Positions 8,936-18,209 of a stretch of DNA of 64,000 nt are shown piece by piece. The stretch spans positions 1 to 64,000 of the forward strand of contig NZ_LDJO01000008.1 of the NCBI RefSeq assembly GCF_001431595.1. The letters are read 5' to 3'. The notes beneath the pieces are model-generated. The model was not told where the DNA came from and made no database searches. It worked only from the letters and a program-made list of their open reading frames with translations. Source of the stretch: Stenotrophomonas acidaminiphila (GTDB lineage: Bacteria; Pseudomonadota; Gammaproteobacteria; Xanthomonadales; Xanthomonadaceae). Position 1 is the stretch's first letter, and the number at the start of each line of letters is the position of its first letter. Both the position numbers and the translations under genes were made by a program.

Positions 8936-10147
8936 ATGGCTGCCCGGCCCCCACGCCCATTGCCGCGCATCCCGGCCATGGTCTGGGCGCTGGGCCTGGT
9001 CAGTCTGCTCACCGACATCTCCTCGGAGATGATCCACAGCCTGCTGCCGATGTTCATGGTCGGCACGCTGGGCCTGACCGCGTTGGCGGTCGGCCTGATA
9101 GAAGGGCTGGCCGAGGCCACCGCACTGATCGTCAAGGTGTTCTCGGGCATGCTCAGCGACTGGCTGGGCCGGCGCAAGGGACTGGCGCTGCTGGGCTACG
9201 CGCTGGGCGCCTTCAGCAAACCGCTGTTCGCGCTCGCCCCCGGCGCCGGGCTCATCGTGGCCGCGCGCCTCACCGACCGGGTGGGCAAAGGCATCCGCGG
9301 CGCGCCGCGCGACGCCCTGATCGCCGACATCACCCCGGCCGCGATCCGCGGCGCCGCCTTCGGACTGCGGCAATCGCTCGACACTGTCGGCGCCTTCGTC
9401 GGGCCACTGCTGGCCGTCGCGCTGATGCTGGCGTGGGCCAATGATTTCCGCGCGGTGTTCTGGGTGGCGGTGATTCCCGGGGTCCTGGCCGTGGTGGTGC
9501 TGCTGCTGGGCGTGCGCGAACCGGCCCCGGGCAAAGCGGGGCGCCCCGGCAATCCGATCCGGCGCGACAATCTCCGCCGGCTGGACAGGACGTACTGGTG
9601 GGTGGTGGCGCTGGGCGCGGTCTTCACCCTGGCACGCTTCAGCGAAGCCTTCCTGGTACTGCGCGCGCAGCAGGCCGGCATCGCGGTGGCGCTGGTGCCA
9701 CTGGTGATGGTGGCGATGAACCTGGTCTACGCCGCCAGCGCCTATCCGTTCGGCAAGCTGTCCGACCGCCTGAGCCATATCCATCTGCTGGGCGCGGGCC
9801 TGGCCGTGCTCATCGTGTCCGACGTGCTGCTGGCCACGGCGCGGCACTGGGGCATGGTGATCGCCGGCGTCGCGGTGTGGGGCATCCACATGGGCATGAC
9901 CCAGGGGCTGTTGTCGGTGATGGTCGCCAACACCGCGCCGCCCGACCTGCGCGGCACCGCCTATGGCATGTTCAACCTGGTCAGCGGCATCGCCCTGCTC
10001 GCGGCCAGCCTCATCGCCGGCGCGCTGTGGGATGCCTGGGGCCCCTCGGCGACCTTCTGGGCCGGCGGCGTGTTCGCGGCCCTGTGCCTTGCCGGCCTGC
10101 CCGTCATCGGCCGCGCCATGCCGGGGAAAACAGGCCCCACGCCTTGA
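8936..10147 (+). CDS. major facilitator superfamily transporter
   Basis: A 403-residue protein with 12 predicted membrane helices. The loop-2/3 MFS motif is seen as SDWLGRRKG, with a second copy-like PFGKLSDRLS in the C-terminal half. The stretch ARLTDRVGKGIRGAPRDALIAD is typical of a subfamily found widely in proteobacteria next to, but not within, defined efflux operons. The substrate cannot be inferred. The ATG at 8936 is preceded by GGGAGCAG. It lies 62 bases after ddl and may be co-transcribed with it. Confidence 0.85.
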   Translation: MAARPPRPLPRIPAMVWALGLVSLLTDISSEMIHSLLPMFMVGTLGLTALAVGLIEGLAEATALIVKVFSGMLSDWLGRRKGLALLGYALGAFSKPLFALAPGAGLIVAARLTDRVGKGIRGAPRDALIADITPAAIRGAAFGLRQSLDTVGAFVGPLLAVALMLAWANDFRAVFWVAVIPGVLAVVVLLLGVREPAPGKAGRPGNPIRRDNLRRLDRTYWWVVALGAVFTLARFSEAFLVLRAQQAGIAVALVPLVMVAMNLVYAASAYPFGKLSDRLSHIHLLGAGLAVLIVSDVLLATARHWGMVIAGVAVWGIHMGMTQGLLSVMVANTAPPDLRGTAYGMFNLVSGIALLAASLIAGALWDAWGPSATFWAGGVFAALCLAGLPVIGRAMPGKTGPTP

Positions 10148-10177
10148 GCGGGGGCCATTGCCTTGCGCCTGTGGCGG

Positions 10178-10333
10178 TCATCCCTTCCTGCGGAACAGCG
10201 AGATCACCGCCAGGATCAGGAACACCACGAACAGGATCCAGGCGATGTTGCTGGCGGCACCGGCAATGCCGGAGAAGCCCAGCAGCGCGGCGATGATGGC
10301 GATGACGAAGAACACGACTGCGTAGTGGAGCAT
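10178..10333 (-). CDS. DUF1328 small membrane protein (YtjA type)
   Basis: A 51-residue protein with two membrane helices. It starts MLHYAVVFF, contains the GFSGIAG turn, and ends in FRRKG, as DUF1328/YtjA proteins do. Function is unknown; the family is often stress-induced. The start at 10333 is favoured over the ATG at 10339 because AAGGGAG lies six bases upstream, a normal distance. It stands alone between the MFS gene and oleD. Confidence 0.85.
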   Translation of the reverse strand: MLHYAVVFFVIAIIAALLGFSGIAGAASNIAWILFVVFLILAVISLFRRKG

Positions 10334-10435
10334 CAGCATCTCCCTTGTGTGAGAACCCGGGCACCATCCTCTGCAAACCGCGGTGGCGGTACGGTGACGG
10401 GGACGTGATCGCCAGATGATGGGTCCCCGCCGGGC

Positions 10436-11434
10436 TCAGCCCGCCGCCTGCACGCTGGCGCGCAGGCGCCGCAATCCCTCCTCGACCGACACCCGTGGCA
10501 CATAGCCGAAATCGCGCCGTGCCGGCTCCATCGAATACCAGTGCGGGGTGCACAGCTGCTCGGCGAGGAAGCGCGTCATCGGCGGCTCGCCGCGCAGGCG
10601 CAGCAGCGGCCACAGCGTTTCGCAGACCGCACCGATGCGGTAGGCCGCCTTGAACGAGATCGACTTCTCCACCGCCGGTGCGCCCATGGCCGCAAGCAGC
10701 CGGTTGAGCAGGTCGCGCATCGGCAACGGCTCGCCGTTGGAAATGAAATAGGCCTTGCCGGCGCAGGCCGCGCCCGCCACCAGGTGGTCGAAGGCGTCGA
10801 AGTGCGCCTGCGCGGCGTTGTCGATGTAGGTGGTGTCGACCTTGTTCAGGCCGTCGCCGACCAGGCGCAGGCGCCCGGCGCGGGCGCGCTCGGCCAGGCG
10901 CGGCACCAGCTGGTTGTCGCCCGGGCCCCAGATCAGCCGCGGGCGCAGCGCCACGGTCGCCAGCTCCGGGCCGTTGGCGGCCAGCACTTCCTGTTCGGCG
11001 ATGGCCTTGGTGGCCGCATACGGCGCCTGGAAATCCTCGCCATAGGGCACCTCGTCCGCGCCCAATCCTTCCACCGGATGGGTGGCGCGGTGGGTCACGC
11101 TGGGCGTGGAGGTGTACACCAGCCGGCCGATGCCGTGCGCGCGGCAGGCGTCGAGCACGTTGCGGGTGCCCACCACGTTGGCCTGGAAATAACTGTCGTA
11201 GCTGCCCCAGGCCCCGGCCTTGGCGGCGTTGTGGAACACCGCGTCCACGCCGGCGGCGGCATGGCGCACCGCATTGGCATCGGCCAGGTCGCCGCGGATC
11301 TGGCCCACGCCCAAGGCAGCGAGCGCGGGGTAATAGCCGCGGTTGAAGCTGAGCACCTCATGGCCCCGCTCGACCAGCCCGCGGCACAGCGCCTGGCCGA
11401 GGAAACCGCCACCGCCGGTGACCAGGATCTTCAT
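10436..11434 (-). CDS. oleD: 2-alkyl-3-oxoalkanoate reductase OleD
   Basis: Extended short-chain dehydrogenase (332 residues) that reduces the beta-keto acid made by OleA to the beta-hydroxy acid, with NADPH. The Rossmann motif TGGGGFLG sits at residues 6-13 and the catalytic YAATK (YxxxK) near 150. The 3-beta-HSD-like C-terminal region is present. It starts in an ATGA overlap with oleC (11431-11434), which with the other ole genes nearby settles the assignment over a generic epimerase. Confidence 0.92.
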   Translation of the reverse strand: MKILVTGGGGFLGQALCRGLVERGHEVLSFNRGYYPALAALGVGQIRGDLADANAVRHAAAGVDAVFHNAAKAGAWGSYDSYFQANVVGTRNVLDACRAHGIGRLVYTSTPSVTHRATHPVEGLGADEVPYGEDFQAPYAATKAIAEQEVLAANGPELATVALRPRLIWGPGDNQLVPRLAERARAGRLRLVGDGLNKVDTTYIDNAAQAHFDAFDHLVAGAACAGKAYFISNGEPLPMRDLLNRLLAAMGAPAVEKSISFKAAYRIGAVCETLWPLLRLRGEPPMTRFLAEQLCTPHWYSMEPARRDFGYVPRVSVEEGLRRLRASVQAAG

Positions 11435-13083
11435 GCGTGCTCCTTCAGTTGCGTGGCGGCCCAGGCGGCGAGTTTCTCGCGGCCGATCTTGGCGTTGTGG
11501 CGGATGTCGACAGGGAAGGCGGGGTGGCGCAGGTAGTGGCCGATGCCGGCCAGGTGCGGATGGCGCGCGGCCAGCGCGCGCAGCTGCGGCTCGACCGCCG
11601 CCGCATCGGTGCCGGGCAGCAGTTCGTAGCACAGCACCGGCACCTGCCTGCCGAACTCGCCGACGCCGACCAGCGCGGTGCGGCGCACGCCGGGCACGGT
11701 GTTGAACACCGGCTCGGCCTGTTCGGTGTACAGCGGCCCGGTGGCGGTTTCCACGCGCTGGGTCTTGCGCCCGCAGAACCACAGCCGGCCCTGGTCGTCG
11801 AACCAGCCGACATCGCCCATGCGGTGCACGATGCGCTCGCCGCCACCGGCCAGCACCTCGCGGATCTTGGCCGCGGCGGTGGCCTGCGGGCGGTTGTAAT
11901 AGCTGTCGGTGGTGGTGGGGCCGGCGACGGTGATCTCGCCCACCTGGCCGGCGGGCAGTTCGCGTACGTCGCCCCAGTCCGGGATCGGCGCGTCGTCGAT
12001 GGCGATGATGCGCACCTCATTCGGCGCCACCACGCGGCCGACGCAGGTGCCGGCGCCGGCTTCGGTCGCCTCGCGGGTGTCCTCCAGCTCGCGGCCTTCG
12101 ATGACCGCCACCGGCAGGCATTCGGTGGCGCCGTAGGGCGTCCAGAACTGCGCGTGCGCCGGCAGCAGTCCGCGCATCTTCGCCACGATCTGCGGCGGTA
12201 CCGGCGCGCCGGCCGAGGTCACCCGGGTCACCGTGGGCAGCGGCTGCCCGTGCTCGGCCAGCACCCGCATCAGCGCCGGCGAGCCGAACAGCTGGGTCAC
12301 GCCGAAGCGGGCGATGGCGTCATGCAGCCGGCGCGGGTCGGCGCTGCCCGGCCGGGTCGGGTCCATGTCCGGAATCACGCTGGTCAGCCCCAGCGCCGGG
12401 TCGAACAACGCGAACGGCGGGAAGGTCGGCAGGTCCACGCCGCCGGCCTCGATGCCGAAGGCGTTGCGCAGCAGCTCGACCTGGCCGAGGAAGTGGCGGT
12501 GGCGGTAGACCACGCCCTTGGGCACGCCGGTGGAGCCGCTGGTGAACAGGATCGCGGCGACGTCGTCGGGCGCGGTGTCCGCCAGCTGGCTGCCGGCGCC
12601 GGCCCCGGCGGCCTCGATCCTGGCCAGGGTGGTGCCGCCCCAGCCCCAGCGGGTGCCGACCGTGACCAGCCGCGTGGCCGATTTCGCCCAGCCCAGCAGC
12701 AGCCGCGCCACGTGCGCCAGGCCGATGCCGACGAACGCCTGCGGCCGCGCCTCGTCCAGGCACTGGCGCAGCGCGCGGCGGTCGATGCCGGGGTCGACCA
12801 GCACCGGCACCGCGCCGATCTTGAACAGGGCGAACATCAGCAGGAAGAACGCCGGGCCCGGGCGCACCATCACCACCGTGCGCACGCCGCGGCCGATGCC
12901 ATGGGCGGCCAGGCCCGCGGCGATGGCATCGCTGCGGGTGTCCAGGCTGCGGTAGTCCAGGGCGACGTCGTAGGCGGCCATGCCGCCGGGGCCGGGCCGG
13001 CCGGGGCAGCGGATGGCGATCTGGTCGGGCCGTTCGCGCGCCAGTTGCGGCAGGCGCGCGGCGATGTTGCACGGTTCGTTCAT
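11431..13083 (-). CDS. oleC: olefin beta-lactone synthetase OleC
   Basis: AMP-forming ligase-like enzyme (550 residues) that activates the beta-hydroxy acid from OleD with ATP and closes it to a cis-beta-lactone. The adenylation P-loop is [12 protein letters not shown]; the GATE-type motif is TPYGATE, and the hinge and catalytic lysine lie in the C-terminal domain ([12 protein letters not shown]). Unlike the actinobacterial OleBC fusion, the decarboxylase domain is separate here. It overlaps oleD by four bases. Confidence 0.93.
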   Translation of the reverse strand: MNEPCNIAARLPQLARERPDQIAIRCPGRPGPGGMAAYDVALDYRSLDTRSDAIAAGLAAHGIGRGVRTVVMVRPGPAFFLLMFALFKIGAVPVLVDPGIDRRALRQCLDEARPQAFVGIGLAHVARLLLGWAKSATRLVTVGTRWGWGGTTLARIEAAGAGAGSQLADTAPDDVAAILFTSGSTGVPKGVVYRHRHFLGQVELLRNAFGIEAGGVDLPTFPPFALFDPALGLTSVIPDMDPTRPGSADPRRLHDAIARFGVTQLFGSPALMRVLAEHGQPLPTVTRVTSAGAPVPPQIVAKMRGLLPAHAQFWTPYGATECLPVAVIEGRELEDTREATEAGAGTCVGRVVAPNEVRIIAIDDAPIPDWGDVRELPAGQVGEITVAGPTTTDSYYNRPQATAAAKIREVLAGGGERIVHRMGDVGWFDDQGRLWFCGRKTQRVETATGPLYTEQAEPVFNTVPGVRRTALVGVGEFGRQVPVLCYELLPGTDAAAVEPQLRALAARHPHLAGIGHYLRHPAFPVDIRHNAKIGREKLAAWAATQLKEHA

Positions 13084-13186
13084 CTTCCTATTGTCGCCGC
13101 TGAAGAAAATTCTTGCGCGCGGCCCGGGCGCGTGGAAAATTTTCCGCCTCCCTCACCCCCGCACCGCCGCCCGAAGGCCGGCCGCC

Positions 13187-13618
13187 ATGCTCCATCCCTG
13201 CCTCACCTGCGGCGCCTGCTGCACCCAGTACCGCGTCGCCTTCCACTGGATGGAATCGGACGAGGTCACCGACGGTGGCGTGCCGCACCAACTGACCGAA
13301 CGCCTGGATGCGCACCGCCTGTGCATGCGCGGCACCTATTCGGACCCGATCCGCTGCGTGGCGCTGGATTCGGAGATCGGCGTGTATTCGCGCTGCAGCA
13401 TCCATCCCAACCGGCCCAGCGTGTGCCGCGAGGTCGACGCGTCGTGGGAGTACGGCAAGGCCAGTTCGCAGTGCGACCGCGCGCGCATCGCCCATGGCAT
13501 GGCGCCGCTGACGCTGGCCAACTGGCGCTGGCGCGATGGCGCCGACAACGACGACGACCATCCGGACGACAGCGGCAACAGCCCGTCCTCGCCACCGAAC
13601 ACGCCTGTGGCGGCGTAA
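13187..13618 (+). CDS. YkgJ family cysteine-cluster protein
   Basis: A 143-residue protein starting MLHPCLTCGACC, followed by further cysteines (CMRG, RCVAL, CSIHPNRPSVCRE), the CxxCGxCC-type cluster of the YkgJ (zinc/iron chelate) family. Function is not known. It sits head to head with oleC and tail to tail with oleB on the opposite strand. The acidic C-terminal tail (DDDDHPDDSG region) is low-complexity. The start at 13187 lacks a clear ribosome site, but the motif begins at this Met. Confidence 0.82.
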   Translation: MLHPCLTCGACCTQYRVAFHWMESDEVTDGGVPHQLTERLDAHRLCMRGTYSDPIRCVALDSEIGVYSRCSIHPNRPSVCREVDASWEYGKASSQCDRARIAHGMAPLTLANWRWRDGADNDDDHPDDSGNSPSSPPNTPVAA

Positions 13619-13783
13619 GCGCGGTCCGCGCCATGCCGCCCCACGGTTTGCCGCGCAGATCGCGGGCACCCGGCGCATCGCTGCGCACGTCGCCCGTGCC
13701 TGTCCGCGCGCGCCCCTTTGACGCAAGGGGGACGTCTCACCGGAGCCAGGCCATGGCCGTGTCCCCGCGCGTTCGGCCCGGCA

Positions 13784-14674
13784 TCAGCGGATCGGGTTGC
13801 GCTCCAGGAAGGCCCGCACCGCCGGCACGATGACTTCGTGCTTGTCTTCGAGCACGTAGTGGTTGGCGTCCTCGAAGGCCATCACCTCGGCCTGCGGCAA
13901 CGCCTTGCGGAAGCCGGCGAGGAAATGATGGTCGAAGCAGATGTCGCGCAGGCCCCAGGCGATGAACGCGGGCCGGTCGGCGAAGGACGGCAGCGCCGCG
14001 GCGGCGCGTTCCAGCAGCGGCCAGGCCTTGTCGGCCGGCGACAGCGGGATGTCCTGCATGAAGCGGATGGTGGCGATGCGGTTGTCCCAGCTGTCGTACG
14101 GCGCCACGTAGGCGCGGCGCACCGCGGCCGGCATGCGCCGGCTCACGCCCAGCCACGAGGCACCGGCCGAGAACGCGTTGAAGGTGCGGATGAACCACTC
14201 GCCCGGCTTCCAGTGCCGGCCCATGGCGATCTGCCACGGCATCGGCTTCTCGGCAGGCAGCGGGAAGGCCGCGGTGTTGGTGATGACCAGCCGCTTGACC
14301 TGGGCATGGTGCGCCAGCGCCCAGCCGAAGCCGATCATGCCGCCCCAGTCGTGCACGGCCAGCGTCACCGGGCCGCTGATGCCGAGGTGCTCGAGCAGCG
14401 CGGTGAGGTCGTCCACCCGCGACTGCAGAGTGTAGTCGTAGCGGCTGTCGTCCGGCTTGTCGGACAGGCCCATGCCGATATGGTCGGGCACGATGCAGCG
14501 GTAGCTGTCGCTCAGGCCGTCGACCAGGTGCCGCCACAGGTAGCTCCACGACGGGTTGCCGTGCAGCATGACGACCACCTCGCCGTCGCGCGGGCCTTCG
14601 TCGATGTAGTTCATCGACAGGCCGGGGCGGACATCGAAACGGTGGCGGGTGGCGGGGTAACCGGGGAACTGCAT
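13784..14674 (-). CDS. oleB: cis-beta-lactone decarboxylase OleB
   Basis: Alpha/beta-hydrolase of the haloalkane dehalogenase family (296 residues) that removes CO2 from the OleC beta-lactone to give the cis-alkene. Conserved residues are visible: HGNPSW with Asn40, the nucleophile Asp109 in VHDWGG with Trp110 next to it, and the catalytic His272 in DANHYVL. An alternative reading as a haloalkane dehalogenase is unlikely given oleC, oleD and oleA in the same strand and region. Confidence 0.9.
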   Translation of the reverse strand: MQFPGYPATRHRFDVRPGLSMNYIDEGPRDGEVVVMLHGNPSWSYLWRHLVDGLSDSYRCIVPDHIGMGLSDKPDDSRYDYTLQSRVDDLTALLEHLGISGPVTLAVHDWGGMIGFGWALAHHAQVKRLVITNTAAFPLPAEKPMPWQIAMGRHWKPGEWFIRTFNAFSAGASWLGVSRRMPAAVRRAYVAPYDSWDNRIATIRFMQDIPLSPADKAWPLLERAAAALPSFADRPAFIAWGLRDICFDHHFLAGFRKALPQAEVMAFEDANHYVLEDKHEVIVPAVRAFLERNPIR

Positions 14675-14782
14675 CGGCGGCTTCACGCAATCGCGGACAG
14701 GGCGCGCATTGTAGGCCAATGCGCCGGCCGGCCCTCCTGCGGCCGATGGCGGCACAATGGGGCGGCCGAAGACCGAGCAACC

Positions 14783-15373
14783 GTGAACGCACCCTTCGAT
14801 GCCCTGATGGCGCGCATCCGCGCCTGCCGCCTGTGCGAGAGCCGGCTTCCGCTGGGTTGCCGCCCGGTGCTGCAGGCATCGCCGCGCGCGCGCCTGCTGA
14901 TCGTCAGCCAGGCGCCCGGGCGCCGGGTGCACGAGACCGGCATCCCCTTCGACGACCCCAGCGGCGAACGCCTGCGCGGCTGGCTGGGGATCGACAGTGC
15001 GGTGTTCCATGACGCCGCCCGGGTCGCCATCGTGCCGATGGGCTTCTGCTTCCCGGGCACCGGCCGCAACGGTGACCTGCCGCCGCGCCCGGAATGCGCC
15101 CCCACCTGGCATCCACGGCTGCTGCCACGACTGGAACGGCTGCGGCTGACGCTGGCGATCGGCCAGTACGCGCAGGCCGGCCTGCTCGGCGAACAGCGCG
15201 GGCGCACGCTCACCGAAACCGTGCAGGCGTGGCGGCAGCACCTGCAGCGTGGCGTGCTGCCGCTGCCCCACCCCAGCCCGCGCAACCGGCTGTGGCTCGC
15301 CCGCAACCCGTGGTTCGAGCGCGACCTGCTGCCGGTACTGCGTGCGCGGGTGGCGGACGCGCTGGCCGGCTGA
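14783..15373 (+). CDS. uracil-DNA glycosylase family protein
   Basis: A 196-residue protein that begins with an [13 protein letters not shown] block, like the Cys-containing N-terminus of family 4/5 uracil-DNA glycosylases, then [20 protein letters not shown], the GxAPG-type motif 1, and [10 protein letters not shown], the HPSPRN-like motif 2. Members excise uracil or act on related lesions; this short branch is annotated only as UDG-like. The GTG at 14783 was chosen; no ATG lies near the conserved start. A GCCGGC inverted repeat surrounds the stop codon (about 15363-15379) and could act as a weak terminator. Confidence 0.78.
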   Translation: MNAPFDALMARIRACRLCESRLPLGCRPVLQASPRARLLIVSQAPGRRVHETGIPFDDPSGERLRGWLGIDSAVFHDAARVAIVPMGFCFPGTGRNGDLPPRPECAPTWHPRLLPRLERLRLTLAIGQYAQAGLLGEQRGRTLTETVQAWRQHLQRGVLPLPHPSPRNRLWLARNPWFERDLLPVLRARVADALAG

Positions 15374-15522
15374 GCCGGCGGCACGCCGCGACTCCCGGGC
15401 TGGCCAGCACCGGACGATGCAGAAGCCGAACGTCGCGGCCGTCCGGTCCGTTGCCCGCGCCCGGATGCGGGATCCGGCCCCGCAGCGACTACCATGCACG
15501 CCCACCCCACCCAGCGGCCGCC

Positions 15523-16251
15523 ATGTCCACGCCTCCCTCCTTCCTCGACGACAACCAGATCGAACGGCTGTCCAGCCTGCTTGAGCAGCGCGCGGTGCCG
15601 TTCAAGGGCCTCAACCTCGAAGCGCTGGACGGCTTCCTCTCGGCGCTGGTGGTTGCGCCGGTACCTGCGCCGCCCGGCCAATGGCAGCCGCAGGTCTGGG
15701 GCGGCCAGCCGCCGCGCTGGAATGACGAGGACGAAGCCCTCCAGGTCCAGAACCTGCTGATGGGCCACTGGAACATGTGCGCCGCGCGTGCGCGGTTCGA
15801 AGGCGAAGACCTGCCCGACCACCTCGCCCCGCTGATGTGGCTGCCTGAAGACCCGGAGCAGGCCGAGGAAGCCCTGGACGAGTCCGAGCTCGATGTCGGC
15901 CGGGACTGGGCGATGGGCTTCTTCACCGCGGTCATGCTGCATGAAGCGGAGTGGGACACGTGGCTGGACGAACACGCATGGATCGAGGAGATCTTCGACC
16001 TGCTCGACCAGCTGGCCAGCGGCGAACGGATCGATCCGGAGAACCCCGAGGCTCCGCCGGCCAAGGTCAGCTATCGCGAACGCCTGGATATCTGCATGGA
16101 GCTGCCGGCGATGCTGGCCGACCTCAACCACCACCGCGTGGATGCCCTGACCCCGCGCGTGCCGATCCGCCGCGACGCCGAACCCGGCCGCAACGACGAC
16201 TGCCCCTGCGGCAGCGGGAAGAAATACAAGAAATGCTGCGGGCTGAACTGA
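15523..16251 (+). CDS. UPF0149/YecA family protein with C-terminal SEC-C zinc motif
   Basis: A 242-residue protein. The N-terminal 190 residues follow the YecA/UPF0149 pattern ([12 protein letters not shown] near residue 35, WAMGFF near 130). The C-terminus is a SEC-C motif, [18 protein letters not shown], which binds zinc and in SecA contacts SecB and the ribosome. A role in protein quality control is possible but not shown. It is on the plus strand between oleB and oleA. Confidence 0.88.
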   Translation: MSTPPSFLDDNQIERLSSLLEQRAVPFKGLNLEALDGFLSALVVAPVPAPPGQWQPQVWGGQPPRWNDEDEALQVQNLLMGHWNMCAARARFEGEDLPDHLAPLMWLPEDPEQAEEALDESELDVGRDWAMGFFTAVMLHEAEWDTWLDEHAWIEEIFDLLDQLASGERIDPENPEAPPAKVSYRERLDICMELPAMLADLNHHRVDALTPRVPIRRDAEPGRNDDCPCGSGKKYKKCCGLN

Positions 16252-16561
16252 GCCGGCCGGGCAAGCCTGCCCAGCCCGGCGATGCCGGGCAACGGAGCCA
16301 CGGCCAGCCCGAACCCGGGACACCGGGCCGGGGATGCACCCCCGGCCTCTGCGACCGGACACAGGTCCCGGGATCGCGCCACGCGCTCCCGCCCCGCTAG
16401 AAACCGTGCGGGGCAAGCCCCGCCCCCGCCAGGCACCTGATCGGCAGCGGCGTGCGAGGCGGGGCTGTCACGCAAAACACCCGCAAGTGCGGCTTGCGGG
16501 CGTTTCAGGGGCTCACGCCCGTACCGGTCGGGCGGGCCATTGCGGCAGCGCAGCCGCTGGC
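16252..16561. other. 310-base non-coding gap between convergent genes
   Basis: The gap lies between the stop codons of the SEC-C gene and oleA. It holds several GC-rich inverted repeats but no convincing coding frame. The only clear signal is the terminator hairpin near 16480-16500. Confidence 0.6.
16472..16506 (-). terminator. rho-independent terminator for oleA
   Basis: Eight-base stem CCCGCAAG/CTTGCGGG with a five-base loop (16480-16500). On the minus strand it is followed by TGTTTTGC. It lies 56 bases beyond the oleA stop codon. Confidence 0.7.
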
Positions 16562-17578
16562 TTACCAGACCACCTCGGCCATGGTGCAGTTCAGGCCCGA
16601 GCCGATGCCCATCAGCGCCACGCGGTCGCCCTTCTTGAGCTTGCCCAGCTGGCGCAGCTTGCTCAGCACGATCGGCACCGACGCCGGGCCGACGTTGCCG
16701 TGCTCGCCGAAGATGGTCATCACCTTCTTCGGGTCGATGCCGAACGCCTTGATGAAGGCGTTGGTATGCGGCTGGCTGACCTGGTGGATGACGAACTGGT
16801 CGATCTCGTCCACCGCCCAGCCCAGCGCCTGGCGGGTGGCCTCGAAGGTCTTGGAGGCCAGCTTGATGCCTTCGATCAGCAGCAGGCGGGTATCGGTGAC
16901 CATGCGGTCCAGGTTGCCCACGCACAGCTTGTTCCACTGGTTGGCCGCGCGGGTCACGCCGCCCTTGTAGCGCGGCGCGTCGGGCACCAGCTCGGCGCGG
17001 GCCAGGACCATGGCGGCGGCGCCCGAACCGGTGGTCAGCGCGGCGAACTCGTCGCGCAGCTGCTGCGCGGTGACGTCCGGCGCGCTCATCCGCTCCAGGG
17101 TCTTTTCATAGACCAGGTTGGAGCTTTCGCCGTCGACGATCAGCGCATAGTCGATGTCGCCGCGCTCGATCATGCGCGCGGCCACGTCCATGCCGTTGAT
17201 GAAGGCCAGGCAGGCGTTGGCGATGTCGAAGGTGACGCAGTCCTCGCCGATGCCCAGGTTGCCCGAGACGATGGAGGCGGTGGACGGCTCCAGGTAATCG
17301 CGGCTGACCGAGGTGTTGACCAGCAGGCCGATGCGGTCGGGCGACACGCCCGCGTCCTCGAGCGCCTTGCGCCCGGCCATGGTGGCCGCGTCGGACGCCT
17401 GCGTACCCGGGTCCCACAGGCGGCGCGCATGGATGCCGGCGACATCGCCCAGCATGTCCGCACGGATGCCCAGACGGTCCAGCGTCGGCTGCAGACGCTC
17501 GTTGATTTCCTTGGAGGTCAGGGTATGCGGCGCGTCGACATGCGCCAGTCCCGCGATGGAGACATTCTGGAAGGGCAT
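16562..17578 (-). CDS. oleA: OleA, long-chain acyl-CoA head-to-head condensing thiolase
   Basis: Thiolase-fold enzyme (338 residues, the same length as X. campestris OleA) that joins two fatty acyl-CoAs head to head into a 2-alkyl-3-ketoacid, the first step of long-chain olefin synthesis. The catalytic Cys123 lies in NACLAF and the base Glu97 in YLEPSTAS; these correspond to Cys143 and Glu117 of the published tagged numbering. The His in FVIHQVS and the Asn in GEHGNVGP complete the active site. The start at 17578 (MPFQNVS) matches the family. A TAGAAT at 17613-17618 on the minus strand may be its -10 box. Confidence 0.96.
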   Translation of the reverse strand: MPFQNVSIAGLAHVDAPHTLTSKEINERLQPTLDRLGIRADMLGDVAGIHARRLWDPGTQASDAATMAGRKALEDAGVSPDRIGLLVNTSVSRDYLEPSTASIVSGNLGIGEDCVTFDIANACLAFINGMDVAARMIERGDIDYALIVDGESSNLVYEKTLERMSAPDVTAQQLRDEFAALTTGSGAAAMVLARAELVPDAPRYKGGVTRAANQWNKLCVGNLDRMVTDTRLLLIEGIKLASKTFEATRQALGWAVDEIDQFVIHQVSQPHTNAFIKAFGIDPKKVMTIFGEHGNVGPASVPIVLSKLRQLGKLKKGDRVALMGIGSGLNCTMAEVVW

Positions 17579-17795
17579 CGGAAGGCGCCAGGACTCAGGC
17601 GAAGGGGGCGCCATTCTAGCGGCTGCCCGTGTTTGACGCATCTTTAACGGTTTGCGGCCGCTGCGTATGGGGACCGGGTGTGCAGGCCAGCGGCCGGATG
17701 CCCCGCGCCAGGCACGTTTTACGGTGGGCAGCGCCCGCGTGTCGGCGTTACCCCACCCGCCCGGGCGCCGGCGTCACAGCTCCGCGCGCGGCGCG

Positions 17796-18107
17796 TCAGC
17801 GGCACTGCCAGGCGCTGTAGCGCTGGCTGCCATCGGCCGGCGCGGCCAGGGCCTGGATGGCATTGGCGCCGGCACTGGGCGCTTCGTTGCGCGCCAGGGT
17901 TTCCAGTTCTTCCTGCACCCGCAGCGGATTGCGGTTGTAGAAACCGACCTTGCTCTTGACCGAGACCACGATCTCGCCCTTGGCCACGCAGCCCGGCGCC
18001 ACCGGGCCGGCCGGCAGCACGCGCACCGCCTTGCCACCGCTCTCGATCGGCACCCAGGTGCAGGCGGCCGTGCTGGCAATCAGGGCGGTAAGGATCAGAG
18101 CGCGCAT
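17796..18107 (-). CDS. DUF4156-like small lipoprotein
   Basis: A 103-residue protein with a short signal peptide ending in the lipobox STAAC, so it is expected to be lipidated at Cys16. The mature part (VPIESGGKAVRV, VKSKVGFYNRN) matches DUF4156 lipoproteins related to Gram-negative RcsF/YjfR-like small envelope proteins. No function is established. It lies upstream of oleA on the same strand with a 217-base gap, so they are probably separate units. Confidence 0.75.
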   Translation of the reverse strand: MRALILTALIASTAACTWVPIESGGKAVRVLPAGPVAPGCVAKGEIVVSVKSKVGFYNRNPLRVQEELETLARNEAPSAGANAIQALAAPADGSQRYSAWQCR

Positions 18108-18168
18108 GGACAGGTCCTTGTTGGAATCGGAACGGATTGTGCCGGGTGTGGATGAATCGGTGATGATC

Positions 18169-18198
18169 CGCGGCCCGCTCCCGGGGGAGCGGGCCGCG
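18169..18198. terminator. perfect 13-bp hairpin after the M16 peptidase gene
   Basis: CGCGGCCCGCTCC pairs exactly with GGAGCGGGCCGCG around a four-base loop. It lies 12 bases past the minus-strand stop of the M16 gene. There is no U-tract on either side, so it may act as an RNA-stabilising or weak terminating hairpin. Confidence 0.5.
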
Positions 18199-18209
18199 AC
18201 GGTACTACA

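Noticed and set aside
11437..13833. An almost 800-codon plus-strand open frame opposite oleC
   Set aside because: It is antisense to OleC, whose motifs are clear, and its translation is low-complexity Gly/Ala/His/Arg sequence without any domain.
13784..14674. Reading this gene as a haloalkane dehalogenase
   Set aside because: The fold and active-site residues fit that family, but OleB belongs to the same family and oleA, oleC and oleD are all close by on the same strand.
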